A stretch of DNA of 64,000 bases from Helicobacteraceae bacterium (GTDB taxonomy: Bacteria; Campylobacterota; Campylobacteria; Campylobacterales; Helicobacteraceae). A program made the translations under genes and the position numbers. Below the pieces are notes generated by a model. The model searched no databases, was not told the DNA's origin, and saw nothing but the letters and a program-made list of their open reading frames with translations. The DNA lies in contig CAAFVR010000024.1 of NCBI GenBank assembly GCA_900766555.1, forward strand, positions 14,777-78,776. The letters run 5' to 3'. How positions within the stretch are numbered: position 1 is the first letter of the stretch; each line of letters opens with the position of its first letter. Below are positions 37,401-46,278 of this stretch, in pieces.

Positions 37401-37803
37401 TTTGCATGCATTCTTTAAAAAGCTTTCTATCTTCGCCCTTTTTGATCGCCTCGATATTTGCGCCCAAAATTCGCACATTTCCTAGCATATTTTTCTCGTG
37501 CATTTTGAGACATACATTTAGTGCCGTTTGTCCGCCCATCGTTGGCAAAATCGCATCCACGCTCTCTTTTTTGATGATCGCAAAAATGCTATCTTCTGTG
37601 ATTGGCTCAATATAAGTTGCATCTGCAAATTCCGGATCTGTCATAATCGTGGCCGGATTTGAATTTATTAGCACCACGCGTAAGCCCTGTTCTTTTAACA
37701 CTTTCAGCGCCTGCGTGCCAGAATAGTCAAATTCGCATGCCTGGCCTATCACAATTGGGCCAGATCCGATTAGTAGCACGGTTTTAAACGGGTAGCTTCT
37801 CAA
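34483..37803 (-). CDS. carB: Carbamoyl-phosphate synthase large subunit
   Basis: A 1106-residue single chain with two homologous ATP-grasp halves. The first begins [23 protein letters not shown] and the second [22 protein letters not shown] near residue 570. The ATP-binding signatures [25 protein letters not shown] and [25 protein letters not shown] are both intact, and a C-terminal allosteric domain closes the protein. It makes carbamoyl phosphate for pyrimidines and arginine with CarA, whose gene is not here. It overlaps dxr by four bases and the Sua5-like gene by eight. Confidence 0.97.
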   Translation of the reverse strand: [1106 protein letters not shown]

Positions 37804-38900
37804 AAACGCTCCTTTAAAAAGTTCTCAATATCGATTCTAAAGCTCATAATTTCATCCAAAGTATCCAACTTTGGCAAGCTAGAAAATTTATCAAATGCAG
37901 CAAAAATACCCTCTGTGATATCCCCAAAACAGATGCTTTGATCTAAAAATCTAGCATTTAAAAAATCATTTGCTACATTTAATATCACGCCTAATTTTGG
38001 CTCACTCAAAAGATCATCTTTAAGTTCAAAAAGTGGATATCTCTTCAAATCAATTTGGCAAAAATTAATATCACATAGCTCTTCCAAGCTCAAGGGCTTT
38101 AGTACTTGCGCATTGGCTGAATTTATCGGATCTAGCGCATATGAAATTGGCAGACTCATATCTGGAGTGCTAATATGCGCATTTATGCTCCCATCTTTGT
38201 GCTGTATCATCGCATGCACTTTGCTTGAGCGCTCAATCAAAATACCAATATTTTTAGTGCCAAATAAATGCCAGCATTCTAATATTTCAAAAAGTTTATT
38301 TACCATCGTGGCTGAATCTAGCGTGATTTTCTCGCCCATTTGCCAATTTGGATGCGCTAGTACTTGTTTTTTTGATGCATTTTTTAGCTCATTTAATGAC
38401 ATATCCCGCAATGCGCCACCACTTGAAGTGATTATTAATTTCTCAAAATCTCCATCTTTTAATAAATATGAGAGCGAAAAATGCTCGCTATCAATTGGGA
38501 TAATATCTTGATCTTTAAAAAGCCATCCAGCCATAACTAGACTTTCTTTATTTGCAAGAGCCAATGTTTTATTAAATTCCTTGCACCAAAGACTTGGGAG
38601 CAATCCATGCAATCCCACAATGGCATTTAAAATGAGCTTACTTTTACATAAATTTAGAGCTTCTTTTAGCCCATCTTGACCTATAAAAACTTTGCTATTT
38701 TTTGGCTGCAGTGCCGATAGATCCGCTTCTTTTCCTATTACCACAAAAGCTGGTGAAAATTCATCTATTTGTTCATTTAAAAGTGAGATATTTTTATTAC
38801 AACTTAACAGTTCAACTTGAATGTCAAATTTCTTGGCTATTTTTAGTGCGCGCTTCCCAATAAAACCCGTAGATCCAAGTAGCCCAAACATGCTACTCAC
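37800..38900 (-). CDS. dxr: 1-deoxy-D-xylulose-5-phosphate reductoisomerase
   Basis: A 366-residue NADPH enzyme of the non-mevalonate isoprenoid pathway, forming MEP. It has the cofactor loop LLGSTGFIGKRAL at the N-terminus, LANKESLVMAGWL near residue 115, the metal-site block PIDSEHFSL near 136 and SSGGALRD near 154, then HPNWQMGEKITLDSATMVNK. It supplies precursors to ispB in the same window. Start and stop overlap cdsA by eight bases and carB by four; cdsA-dxr is also paired in H. pylori. Confidence 0.96.
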   Translation of the reverse strand: MSSMFGLLGSTGFIGKRALKIAKKFDIQVELLSCNKNISLLNEQIDEFSPAFVVIGKEADLSALQPKNSKVFIGQDGLKEALNLCKSKLILNAIVGLHGLLPSLWCKEFNKTLALANKESLVMAGWLFKDQDIIPIDSEHFSLSYLLKDGDFEKLIITSSGGALRDMSLNELKNASKKQVLAHPNWQMGEKITLDSATMVNKLFEILECWHLFGTKNIGILIERSSKVHAMIQHKDGSINAHISTPDMSLPISYALDPINSANAQVLKPLSLEELCDINFCQIDLKRYPLFELKDDLLSEPKLGVILNVANDFLNARFLDQSICFGDITEGIFAAFDKFSSLPKLDTLDEIMSFRIDIENFLKERF

Positions 38901-39681
38901 TTATAAAATGCAATAAATAATAAAGTCCAATTGCGCCAAAAAGCACAGCATCAAACCGATCTAGCACACCGCCATGCCCTGGCAAAATCCCTCCGCAATC
39001 CTTCAAATCCACGCGTCTTTTTAAAAAGCTCTCAAATAAATCGCCAAATGTCCCAAAAAGAGCCACAAGTAAGCTCAAAAATATGCTCATTATAAAATTA
39101 TGATGAAGCAATCCGATGCCTAGTACGGATCCAACGCTCAAAGAAATGATAAGGCCAATTACAAAGCCCTCTAACGTTTTGTTCGGACTTGATTTACAAA
39201 AAGGCGTTTTGCCAAACATTCGCCCGCCAAAATATGCAAAAATGTCATTAATTGCAATAACAATAATTAGCCAAAGCAGCGACAATACGCCAAAATCTTT
39301 ATAAAGTCCAAATAATGCTAAAAATCCAAGCGTTGGATAAAAAATAACACTTAGAACCCTCAAATCTCCGCGAAAATACGCCAAAAAACTAGCCAAAACC
39401 ATGGCAAAAAACGCGCTAGATTCAACTGGCCTGCCATTAAATAACGCAAAAAGCCATAAAAATCCCGCAAAAACTTGTATTGCAAAAAAATATCTAGGAC
39501 TTAGCTCTATTTCAAAAAGCACAAAACTCTCGCGCAATCCGATAATAAAACATATTCCTAAAAGCGCCCAAATCAAATATAAATTATTTATTAACAGTAC
39601 AATTGCAATTATCGCTATCAAGATGGCCGCTGTGATGTAGCGCGGCATCTGACTAGATCTGTCTTTTTGCGGTTTTTGCAT
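38893..39681 (-). CDS. cdsA: Phosphatidate cytidylyltransferase (CDP-diacylglycerol synthase)
   Basis: A 262-residue protein of six to eight membrane segments with the family signature near the C-terminus: LKRRVDLKDCGGILPGHGG followed by VLDRFDA. It makes CDP-diacylglycerol, the precursor of phosphatidylethanolamine and phosphatidylglycerol, in the inner membrane. It is the first gene of the leftward cdsA-dxr-carB run and is divergent from mnmG across 54 bases. The first ATG gives a basic, cytoplasmic N-terminus. Confidence 0.94.
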   Translation of the reverse strand: MQKPQKDRSSQMPRYITAAILIAIIAIVLLINNLYLIWALLGICFIIGLRESFVLFEIELSPRYFFAIQVFAGFLWLFALFNGRPVESSAFFAMVLASFLAYFRGDLRVLSVIFYPTLGFLALFGLYKDFGVLSLLWLIIVIAINDIFAYFGGRMFGKTPFCKSSPNKTLEGFVIGLIISLSVGSVLGIGLLHHNFIMSIFLSLLVALFGTFGDLFESFLKRRVDLKDCGGILPGHGGVLDRFDAVLFGAIGLYYLLHFISE

Positions 39682-39735
39682 ATATCAACCTATTTATTTG
39701 ACATTTTAGTAAAATCAAGCTTAAAAAGAGGGCAT

Positions 39736-41601
39736 ATGAGTAATTTTGATGTTTTGGTTGTTGGCGGCGGGCATGCGGGGCTTGAGGCCGCCGTTGTTAG
39801 CGCCAAAATGGGCGTTAAGACGCATCTTTTAACGTTATTAATTGATAATATCGCTCTTGCAAGTTGTAATCCAGCAATCGGAGGCCTAGGCAAAGGACAT
39901 TTAGTAAAAGAACTCGATGCCCTAGGCGGCGTTATGGGGGAAATAACTGATAAGTGCGGCCTGCAATATAAGACTTTAAATGCCTCCAAAGGCCCAGCTG
40001 TGCGCGGCACGCGAGCCCAAATTGACATGGATTTATATCGCATAACAGCACGCAATATCGCGCTAAATCAAAGCAACTTAAGCGTAAGTCAAGAAATGGT
40101 AGATAGCCTAATAATTGAAAATGGCAAAATCCTAGGCGTCAAAACAAATGTTGGCAAAAGCTACTTTGCAAAATGCGTAATATTAACTACTGGCACATTT
40201 ATGCGCGGATTAATCCACATAGGTGAAACAAAGATCCGATCTGGGCGCTTTGGCGAAAATGCGAGCTATGATTTATCCCAAAGCTTGCAAGATTTTGGCT
40301 TCAAATTAGAGCGTCTAAAAACTGGCACCTGCCCAAGAATAAAAGGCGCTAGCATCGATTTTAGCGAGCTTGAAAAACATCATGGAGATGAAAATCCACC
40401 CCATTTTAGCTACAGAACAAAAGATTTCTCGCCAACGCAAATACCATGCTTTCTGACATATACAAATGAAAAAACGCATCAAATAATCCAAGCAAATATC
40501 AATCGTGCGCCAATGTTCATAGGCGAAATAGAAGGCGTTGGTCCTAGATATTGCCCAAGCATCGAGGATAAAATATATCGTTTTGCGGATAAAAATCGCC
40601 ATCAACTTTTTATCGAGCCACAAACCAAAGATTGCTCAGAATATTACATAAATGGCCTATCTACGAGCCTGCCTTATGATGTGCAAGAAGAAATTATAAA
40701 ATCCATAAAAGGCCTTCAGACTGCAGAAATTTCGCGCTTTGGCTATGCCATCGAATATGATTTCATAAATCCAACTGCGCTAAAACATAGCTTGGAGACA
40801 AAAAATATTGAAAATCTCTTTTTTGCCGGGCAAATAAATGGCACAACAGGCTATGAAGAAGCCGCCGCGCAAGGCCTTATCGCTGGGATAAATGCGGCTT
40901 TGCGCATCAAAGGCCATGGCGAATTTACGCTATCTCGCAGCGAGGCCTATATTGGCGTAATGATTGATGATTTGGTCACAAAGGGCACAAATGAGCCCTA
41001 TCGTTTATTTACTTCGCGCGCGGAATATCGCCTGCTCTTGCGCGAAGATAATGCGATCTTTCGCCTCTATAAATATGCTAAAAATTTTGGCCTCATGTCG
41101 GATCTAGACTTCCAAGAAGTGCAAAAAGACAGCGATGATATAAATTTTGGCCTAAATATGCTGCAAAATATGACGCTAAATCCAAATAAACAAACGCTAA
41201 ATTTACTTGAAAGCCTAGGTCAAGCTCCAATAATATCGCCAACGCAAGGTTGCGTTATCGCGGCCAAAGATAATTTAAGTGACTATGCTTTTGATGTGCT
41301 ATTCCCAGAACTTGCGCATTTTAGCAAGAGGGCAAAAGAGCAAATAAAAATCCTATCCAAATATCAAAGCTACATACAAAAACAAAGCATCCAAATCGAA
41401 GCCATGGATAGCGCGCTAAGTATTGAAATACCGCAAGATCTAGATTTCAATATCTCAGGACTAAGTCTTGAAGTCATAGAAAAGCTCAAAAAATTTAATC
41501 CCAAAAATCTATTTGAAGCTAGCAAAATTTCAGGCATGACGCCATCAGCTCTAGATATTTTGCACATTTATATACATTTGCACAATCGCAAAAAAGCCTA
41601 A
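39736..41601 (+). CDS. mnmG: tRNA uridine-5-carboxymethylaminomethyl modification enzyme MnmG (GidA)
   Basis: About 621 residues. The FAD-binding N-terminus is VLVVGGGHAGLEAAVV, and the family blocks GGLGKGHLVKELDALGG, RGTRAQIDMDLY and GETKIRSGRFGE follow. NAD-binding and GYEEAAAQGLIAGINAA segments lie near residue 375, and a helical C-terminus contacts MnmE/tRNA. With MnmE it modifies U34 of certain tRNAs. I chose ATG 39736, which follows AAGAGGG; an upstream in-frame ATG at 39667 lies inside the divergent cdsA start and lacks a ribosome site. Its stop shares a base with the dapE start. Confidence 0.96.
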   Translation: MSNFDVLVVGGGHAGLEAAVVSAKMGVKTHLLTLLIDNIALASCNPAIGGLGKGHLVKELDALGGVMGEITDKCGLQYKTLNASKGPAVRGTRAQIDMDLYRITARNIALNQSNLSVSQEMVDSLIIENGKILGVKTNVGKSYFAKCVILTTGTFMRGLIHIGETKIRSGRFGENASYDLSQSLQDFGFKLERLKTGTCPRIKGASIDFSELEKHHGDENPPHFSYRTKDFSPTQIPCFLTYTNEKTHQIIQANINRAPMFIGEIEGVGPRYCPSIEDKIYRFADKNRHQLFIEPQTKDCSEYYINGLSTSLPYDVQEEIIKSIKGLQTAEISRFGYAIEYDFINPTALKHSLETKNIENLFFAGQINGTTGYEEAAAQGLIAGINAALRIKGHGEFTLSRSEAYIGVMIDDLVTKGTNEPYRLFTSRAEYRLLLREDNAIFRLYKYAKNFGLMSDLDFQEVQKDSDDINFGLNMLQNMTLNPNKQTLNLLESLGQAPIISPTQGCVIAAKDNLSDYAFDVLFPELAHFSKRAKEQIKILSKYQSYIQKQSIQIEAMDSALSIEIPQDLDFNISGLSLEVIEKLKKFNPKNLFEASKISGMTPSALDILHIYIHLHNRKKA

Positions 41602-42737
41602 TGAACGCATTAAAAATCCTATCAGATCTGATATCTTTTAAAAGCATAACTCCAAATGAAGCTAGCGCTTTTGCTTATATTTCAAATATTTTGAGCGACT
41701 TTAAACGCCTAGATCTAAATGCCCCGGGCGAAAAAACAAAAAATGTTCTTTTTTATAAATTAAGCCAAAATAAAAATTCAGAGCATCTATGTTTTTGCAC
41801 GCATATAGATGTAGTTCCACCAGGTGAACATTGGACACATGATCCTTTTGTCGCATTACAAAAAGATGGCGCAATATATGGCAGAGGTGCACAAGATATG
41901 AAATCTGGACTAGCTTGCGCTATCAGCGCGCTTAAAAATGCCAAAAGTGATATTTCTGTGAGTCTGCTTATCACATCTGATGAAGAAGGCGATGGCACTT
42001 TTGGTACAAAATATGCGCTAGATCTGATAAATTCAAAATACAAAGAACTTTTGCCAACTTCTTGCATCGTGACTGAGCCCACTTGCGAAGCCAAAATGGG
42101 CGATAAAATTAAAATCGGTCGTCGCGGCTCAATCAATGGTAAGATCACAATTTTTGGCAAGCAAGGCCATGTCGCATATCCTAGAAAATGCATAAATCCA
42201 ATCGAGCTTTTAGGCGCTAGACTAGGCATTTTAAGCGGCAATCATTTGGATTCTGGCATGCGCATAAATGTCGATAATCAAAGCTTTGGTTTTGCTCCTA
42301 GTAAATTTGTAATTACAAATATTCATGCTGGTATCGGCGTAAATAATGTGACGCCAAATAAGCTTGAAATGCTTTTTAATGTGCGAAATAACCCAAGCGT
42401 GAGCTTAGAAGATGTCAAAAATCACATCAAAAACGCGCTAGATCCGCTTGATTATGAGCTGGAAATAAAACAAAGCGCTGAGGCATTTTTAAGCTCTGCA
42501 AAAGCGCCAATTGTAAGCGCGCTAATGCGTGAAATACAAAACATAACTAATATTACGCCATCTTTAGATACCGGCGGCGGGACAAGTGATGCAAAACATT
42601 TGGCAAAACTCTCCATTCCCGTTGTGGAATTTGGCGTTAGAAATGACACAATCCATGCCATAAATGAGCGCGTATTTATCTCAGATGTAAAAGCTTTGGA
42701 GCAAATTTTTACAAAATTGCTTGAAAATCTATGTTAA
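41601..42737 (+). CDS. dapE: Succinyl-diaminopimelate desuccinylase
   Basis: A 378-residue M20-family zinc enzyme of the lysine/meso-diaminopimelate pathway. Metal and catalytic residues are in CTHIDVVPPGE near residue 69 (His, Asp), GRGAQDMKSG near 98 (bridging Asp) and SDEEGDGTFG near 130 (the general base Glu pair). A metal-binding His lies close to the C-terminus (DTIHAINERV). The start overlaps the mnmG stop by one base, the same pairing as H. pylori HP0212-HP0213. Its 3' end overlaps the convergent ilvA by nine bases. Confidence 0.95.
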   Translation: MNALKILSDLISFKSITPNEASAFAYISNILSDFKRLDLNAPGEKTKNVLFYKLSQNKNSEHLCFCTHIDVVPPGEHWTHDPFVALQKDGAIYGRGAQDMKSGLACAISALKNAKSDISVSLLITSDEEGDGTFGTKYALDLINSKYKELLPTSCIVTEPTCEAKMGDKIKIGRRGSINGKITIFGKQGHVAYPRKCINPIELLGARLGILSGNHLDSGMRINVDNQSFGFAPSKFVITNIHAGIGVNNVTPNKLEMLFNVRNNPSVSLEDVKNHIKNALDPLDYELEIKQSAEAFLSSAKAPIVSALMREIQNITNITPSLDTGGGTSDAKHLAKLSIPVVEFGVRNDTIHAINERVFISDVKALEQIFTKLLENLC

Positions 42738-44258
42738 AAAATATCTATAAGATTTGATATCACTTACATTTTCATATTTATAACCCAAGCTATTTAGCGC
42801 GCTTAAAAGCTTATCCATATCTCTTGGATCCGCTTGAAAGCCCACCAAAATATTGCCATAATCGCTGCCATGCCCGCGATAATGAAAAAGTGAGATATTC
42901 CAATCCTGCCCTAGCGATTCTAGGAATTTTAAAAGCGCGCCACTGTGATTTCTGAACTCAAAATTAAAAAGCTGCTCAGTTTTATCGCTTCGCCCGCCAA
43001 TTAGATAGCGAATATGCGTCTTGGCTATGTCATCTTCTGTTAGATCCGCTACTTCAAAGCCATTTTCGCTCAAATCTCGTATGATTTCATGCTTTTGATC
43101 CTCATTTTGCAATCGCACGCCGGCAAAGACACGCGCCTGTTTGAAATCGCAAAATCTATAGCTAAATTCGCTAACAAAACAATCGCCCAACAATTGGCGG
43201 AATTTTAAAAAACTGCCCGGCGCTTCTGGCATGCTTACAGCTAGTAAGACCTCTCTTTTTTCGCTTATTTCGCAGCGCTCAGATACATAACTCAATGTAT
43301 TGAAATTGAGATTTGCGCCAGATAATATCGTGGCTAACTTTTTACCCTTTAAATTATGCTTTTTTACATATTTTTTAAGCCCAGCTAGGCCTAGCGCGCC
43401 CGCTGGCTCAGATATCGCGCGCACATCTTCAAAAATATCTTTCATGCTAGCGCAAATTTCATCTCCATCTACTAAAATGACATCATCAACTAAATTTTTG
43501 CAAATTTCAAATGTCCAATCTCCGATGCGCTTAACCGCCACGCCATCGGCAAAAAGGCCCACATATTCTAGATCCGATGGCTCGCCATTTTTTAGCGCCC
43601 TATATAAACAAGCCGAATCCTTGCTCTCAACTGCTATTATTTTAGCCTCTGGCATAAAATGCTTTAAAATTACACATATCCCAGCAATTAGCCCGCCGCC
43701 GCCAACTTGCACGAAAATATAGTCCAAATTTGAACTCTGAGATAGCATTTCAAGCCCGATTGTGCCCTGCCCTGCGATCACAAGCGGATGATCAAATGCC
43801 GGGATAAAACAAGCCTTGTGCAGATCTGCTAATTCAAGCGCCTTATCCTTTGCTTCATCGAAATTTTCACCAAAGAGCACGACTTCTGCGCCAAATTGAG
43901 ATACTGCATCAACTTTAATTTTTGGCGTATTTTTAGGCATTGCAATTAGCGCTCTGAGTCCTAATAATTTTGAGCTTAACGCTACGCCTTGAGCGTGATT
44001 TCCAGCGCTTGCTGCAACAACTAATTTTGGATTATCTAAGCTTGAAATCATCGCATATGCGCCACGTATTTTAAAGCTATTTATAGGCTGTCTATCTTCG
44101 CGCTTTATTAAAATGTCATTTTCTAGCCGGCTTGATAATTTATCCATGCGCTCAAGTGGCGTTAAAATCGCAGCATCATAAATCTTATGCCCAAAACGCA
44201 CAATCTGCTTTATATAATCGCTGTAATCTAATGATGGCTTATTTAAAAAATCGCTCAT
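42729..44258 (-). CDS. ilvA: Threonine dehydratase, biosynthetic (IlvA)
   Basis: At 509 residues it has the length of biosynthetic enzymes with two C-terminal regulatory ACT-like domains. It deaminates threonine to 2-oxobutanoate for isoleucine. The PLP lysine lies in NSFKIRGAY near residue 62, and the phosphate loop is VGGGGLIAGI near 186. The first regulatory domain begins near 330 (REVLLAVSMPEAPGSFLKF) and the second near 425. It is the last gene of the leftward ilvG-ilvM-ilvD-ilvA run, with a four-base overlap with ilvD. Isoleucine feedback inhibition is expected from the family. Confidence 0.95.
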   Translation of the reverse strand: MSDFLNKPSLDYSDYIKQIVRFGHKIYDAAILTPLERMDKLSSRLENDILIKREDRQPINSFKIRGAYAMISSLDNPKLVVAASAGNHAQGVALSSKLLGLRALIAMPKNTPKIKVDAVSQFGAEVVLFGENFDEAKDKALELADLHKACFIPAFDHPLVIAGQGTIGLEMLSQSSNLDYIFVQVGGGGLIAGICVILKHFMPEAKIIAVESKDSACLYRALKNGEPSDLEYVGLFADGVAVKRIGDWTFEICKNLVDDVILVDGDEICASMKDIFEDVRAISEPAGALGLAGLKKYVKKHNLKGKKLATILSGANLNFNTLSYVSERCEISEKREVLLAVSMPEAPGSFLKFRQLLGDCFVSEFSYRFCDFKQARVFAGVRLQNEDQKHEIIRDLSENGFEVADLTEDDIAKTHIRYLIGGRSDKTEQLFNFEFRNHSGALLKFLESLGQDWNISLFHYRGHGSDYGNILVGFQADPRDMDKLLSALNSLGYKYENVSDIKSYRYFLT

Positions 44259-46081
44259 GGTAATAGCGTCTTATTTCGTGAGGCGCCCAGATCCGCTGAT
44301 GTGGCAAAATGCGCATACATTTTAAGCGCAAAGCTCACTTCTCTTTTGCGATTTTTGGGTTTAAAACTAGCTTTTGCACGTCGGCTTTCAAGCTCAGCTT
44401 CACTTATTTTTACATTAATGCTGCGTAGCGCGATATTAATTTCAATTTCGTCATTATCTTGGATTAAGGCTATTTCGCCGCCGCTTGCAGCCTCAGGTGA
44501 GATATGCCCAATTGAAAGTCCAGATGTCCCGCCAGAAAAGCGCCCATCAGTCAAAAGTGCGCAATCTTTGCCAAGCCCCATGGATTTTAAATAACTTGTA
44601 GGATATAGCATTTCTTGCATTCCAGGTCCGCCCTTTGGACCCTCAAATCTTATTACTACAACATGGCCCTTTTTTACAACTCCGCCTAAAATGCCAGAAA
44701 TAGCTTCTTCTTGAGATTCAAATACGATTGCTCGCCCTATAAAATGCCAAATGCTCTGATCTACTCCTGCTGTTTTTACAATGCAGCCATTTTTAGCGAT
44801 ATTTCCAAAAAGCACTGCCAAGCCACCATCTTTGCTGTAGGCAAATTCAGCAGATCTGATGCAGCCATTTTTTCTATCTATATCTAAGCTATCAAATCTA
44901 GCACTCTGGCTAAAAGGTGCTATATTATGCGCTCCATTTATCAGTCCTGCTGGCGCGGCGCTATAAAAATGCGCCAATTCTTTTGAATTATTTTCGCAAA
45001 TGTCATATTGTTTTAGCTTATCTTCTAATGTTAGACCCAAGATACATTTGCAATCTTTATGTAATAAATCTGCTCTCATAAGCTCGCCCAAAAGCCCCAT
45101 AACTCCGCCTGCGCGATGCACATCCTCCATATAATAATCTTTGGAATTTGGCGATATCTTAGCTAGGCATGGCACTTTGCGAGATAGCCTATCTATATCG
45201 CTCATTTTGAAATCCACGCCGGCCTCAAATGCGCATGAAAGCAAGTGCAATACAGTATTGCTAGATCCGCCCATAGCGATATCTAGGCTCATTGCATTTT
45301 CAAAAGCCTTAAAATTTGCGATACTGCGTGGAAGCACTGAGTCATCATTTTGTCCATAATATCTTTTGCACATTTCAACAATATGCGCGCCAGATCTGAT
45401 AAATAGACCCTTGCGTTCGATATGCGTTGCGAGCACTGAGCCATTCCCTGGGAGAGAAAGGCCGAGCGCTTCGACTAGGCAATTCATCGAATTTGCAGTA
45501 AACATCCCAGAGCATGAGCCGCAAGTTGGACAAGCACTTTGCTCAATTTCTAGCACTTCTTCGTCGCTAATATTTAGATCCGCTCCTTTTATCATCGCAT
45601 CAACTAGATCTAGCTTATCGCCCTTCATTTTGCCAGCCTCCATTGGACCGCCGCTTACAAAAATAGCTGGGATATTTAATCGAAGTGCCGCTAATAACAT
45701 GCCAGGCGTTATTTTGTCGCAATTTGAAATGCAAATCATTGCATCAGCGCAATGTGCATTTATCATGTATTCGATGCTATCGCTTATTAAATCTCGGCTT
45801 GGTAGCGAATATAACATACCGCCATGCCCCATAGCAATGCCATCATCTAGCGCAATTGTGTTAAATTCCTTTGGCACTCCGCCTGCTTTTTTGATCTCAT
45901 CTGCAATTAATGCGCCAACATCGCGTAAATGCACATGCCCTGGCACAAATTGCGTAAAAGAATTCACAACTGCAATTATTGGCTTGCCAAAATCTTCTTC
46001 TTTTGTGCCCGTGGCTCGCCAAAGCGCGCGCGCTCCAGCCATATTTCTACCCTTTGTGGTCGTATCACTGCGGAGCTTCAT
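44255..46081 (-). CDS. ilvD: Dihydroxy-acid dehydratase
   Basis: About 608 residues. It dehydrates dihydroxy acids to the keto acids of valine and isoleucine. Cluster and active-site Cys lie in CISNCDKITPGML near 123 and SACPTCGSCSGMF near 190, the 4Fe-4S class arrangement. Further marks are DGRFSGGTSGLSIGHISPEAA near 520. I chose the ATG at 46081, which has AAGGAA five bases upstream; an ATG six codons earlier would place that site inside the gene. The 5' end overlaps the small ACT-domain gene by about 17 bases. Confidence 0.95.
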   Translation of the reverse strand: MKLRSDTTTKGRNMAGARALWRATGTKEEDFGKPIIAVVNSFTQFVPGHVHLRDVGALIADEIKKAGGVPKEFNTIALDDGIAMGHGGMLYSLPSRDLISDSIEYMINAHCADAMICISNCDKITPGMLLAALRLNIPAIFVSGGPMEAGKMKGDKLDLVDAMIKGADLNISDEEVLEIEQSACPTCGSCSGMFTANSMNCLVEALGLSLPGNGSVLATHIERKGLFIRSGAHIVEMCKRYYGQNDDSVLPRSIANFKAFENAMSLDIAMGGSSNTVLHLLSCAFEAGVDFKMSDIDRLSRKVPCLAKISPNSKDYYMEDVHRAGGVMGLLGELMRADLLHKDCKCILGLTLEDKLKQYDICENNSKELAHFYSAAPAGLINGAHNIAPFSQSARFDSLDIDRKNGCIRSAEFAYSKDGGLAVLFGNIAKNGCIVKTAGVDQSIWHFIGRAIVFESQEEAISGILGGVVKKGHVVVIRFEGPKGGPGMQEMLYPTSYLKSMGLGKDCALLTDGRFSGGTSGLSIGHISPEAASGGEIALIQDNDEIEINIALRSINVKISEAELESRRAKASFKPKNRKREVSFALKMYAHFATSADLGASRNKTLLP

Positions 46082-46277
46082 ATAATTCCTTAATGTCATG
46101 CAATTTTGAAAGATGCTCTAAAATATTTTTACCCTCTTTTATATGCAGCGAAATCTGGTAAATTTCACCTTTTAATATCGCATTAAATTCCAAGACTTCG
46201 GATCTACGATAACGCAACACGCGTAAGATCCGCTCTAGCACCTCATGTTGAAACTCTGCTTTGATAATAATTTTCAA
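46065..46277 (-). CDS. Short acetolactate synthase regulatory subunit (IlvM-like)
   Basis: At 70 residues it forms a single ACT-type beta-alpha-beta domain: KIIIKAEFQHEVLERILRVL, RYRRSEVLEFNAI, then a hydrophobic strand and helix. It is shorter than E. coli IlvM (about 87) and much shorter than IlvN/IlvH of other bacteria. Placement one base after the large-subunit stop and overlapping ilvD matches the E. coli ilvGMDA order. It probably stabilises the catalytic subunit. Valine sensitivity cannot be judged. Confidence 0.78.
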   Translation of the reverse strand: MKIIIKAEFQHEVLERILRVLRYRRSEVLEFNAILKGEIYQISLHIKEGKNILEHLSKLHDIKELYEAPQ

Positions 46278-46278
46278 C

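Noticed and set aside
39667..39735. Upstream ATG extension of MnmG
   Set aside because: The family starts at the FAD-binding motif and a good ribosome site lies just before 39736.
45366..46085. Long plus-strand frame (239 codons) opposite ilvD
   Set aside because: It lies wholly antisense to a well-conserved ilvD, with Ser/Pro-rich translation typical of a shadow frame and no ribosome site.
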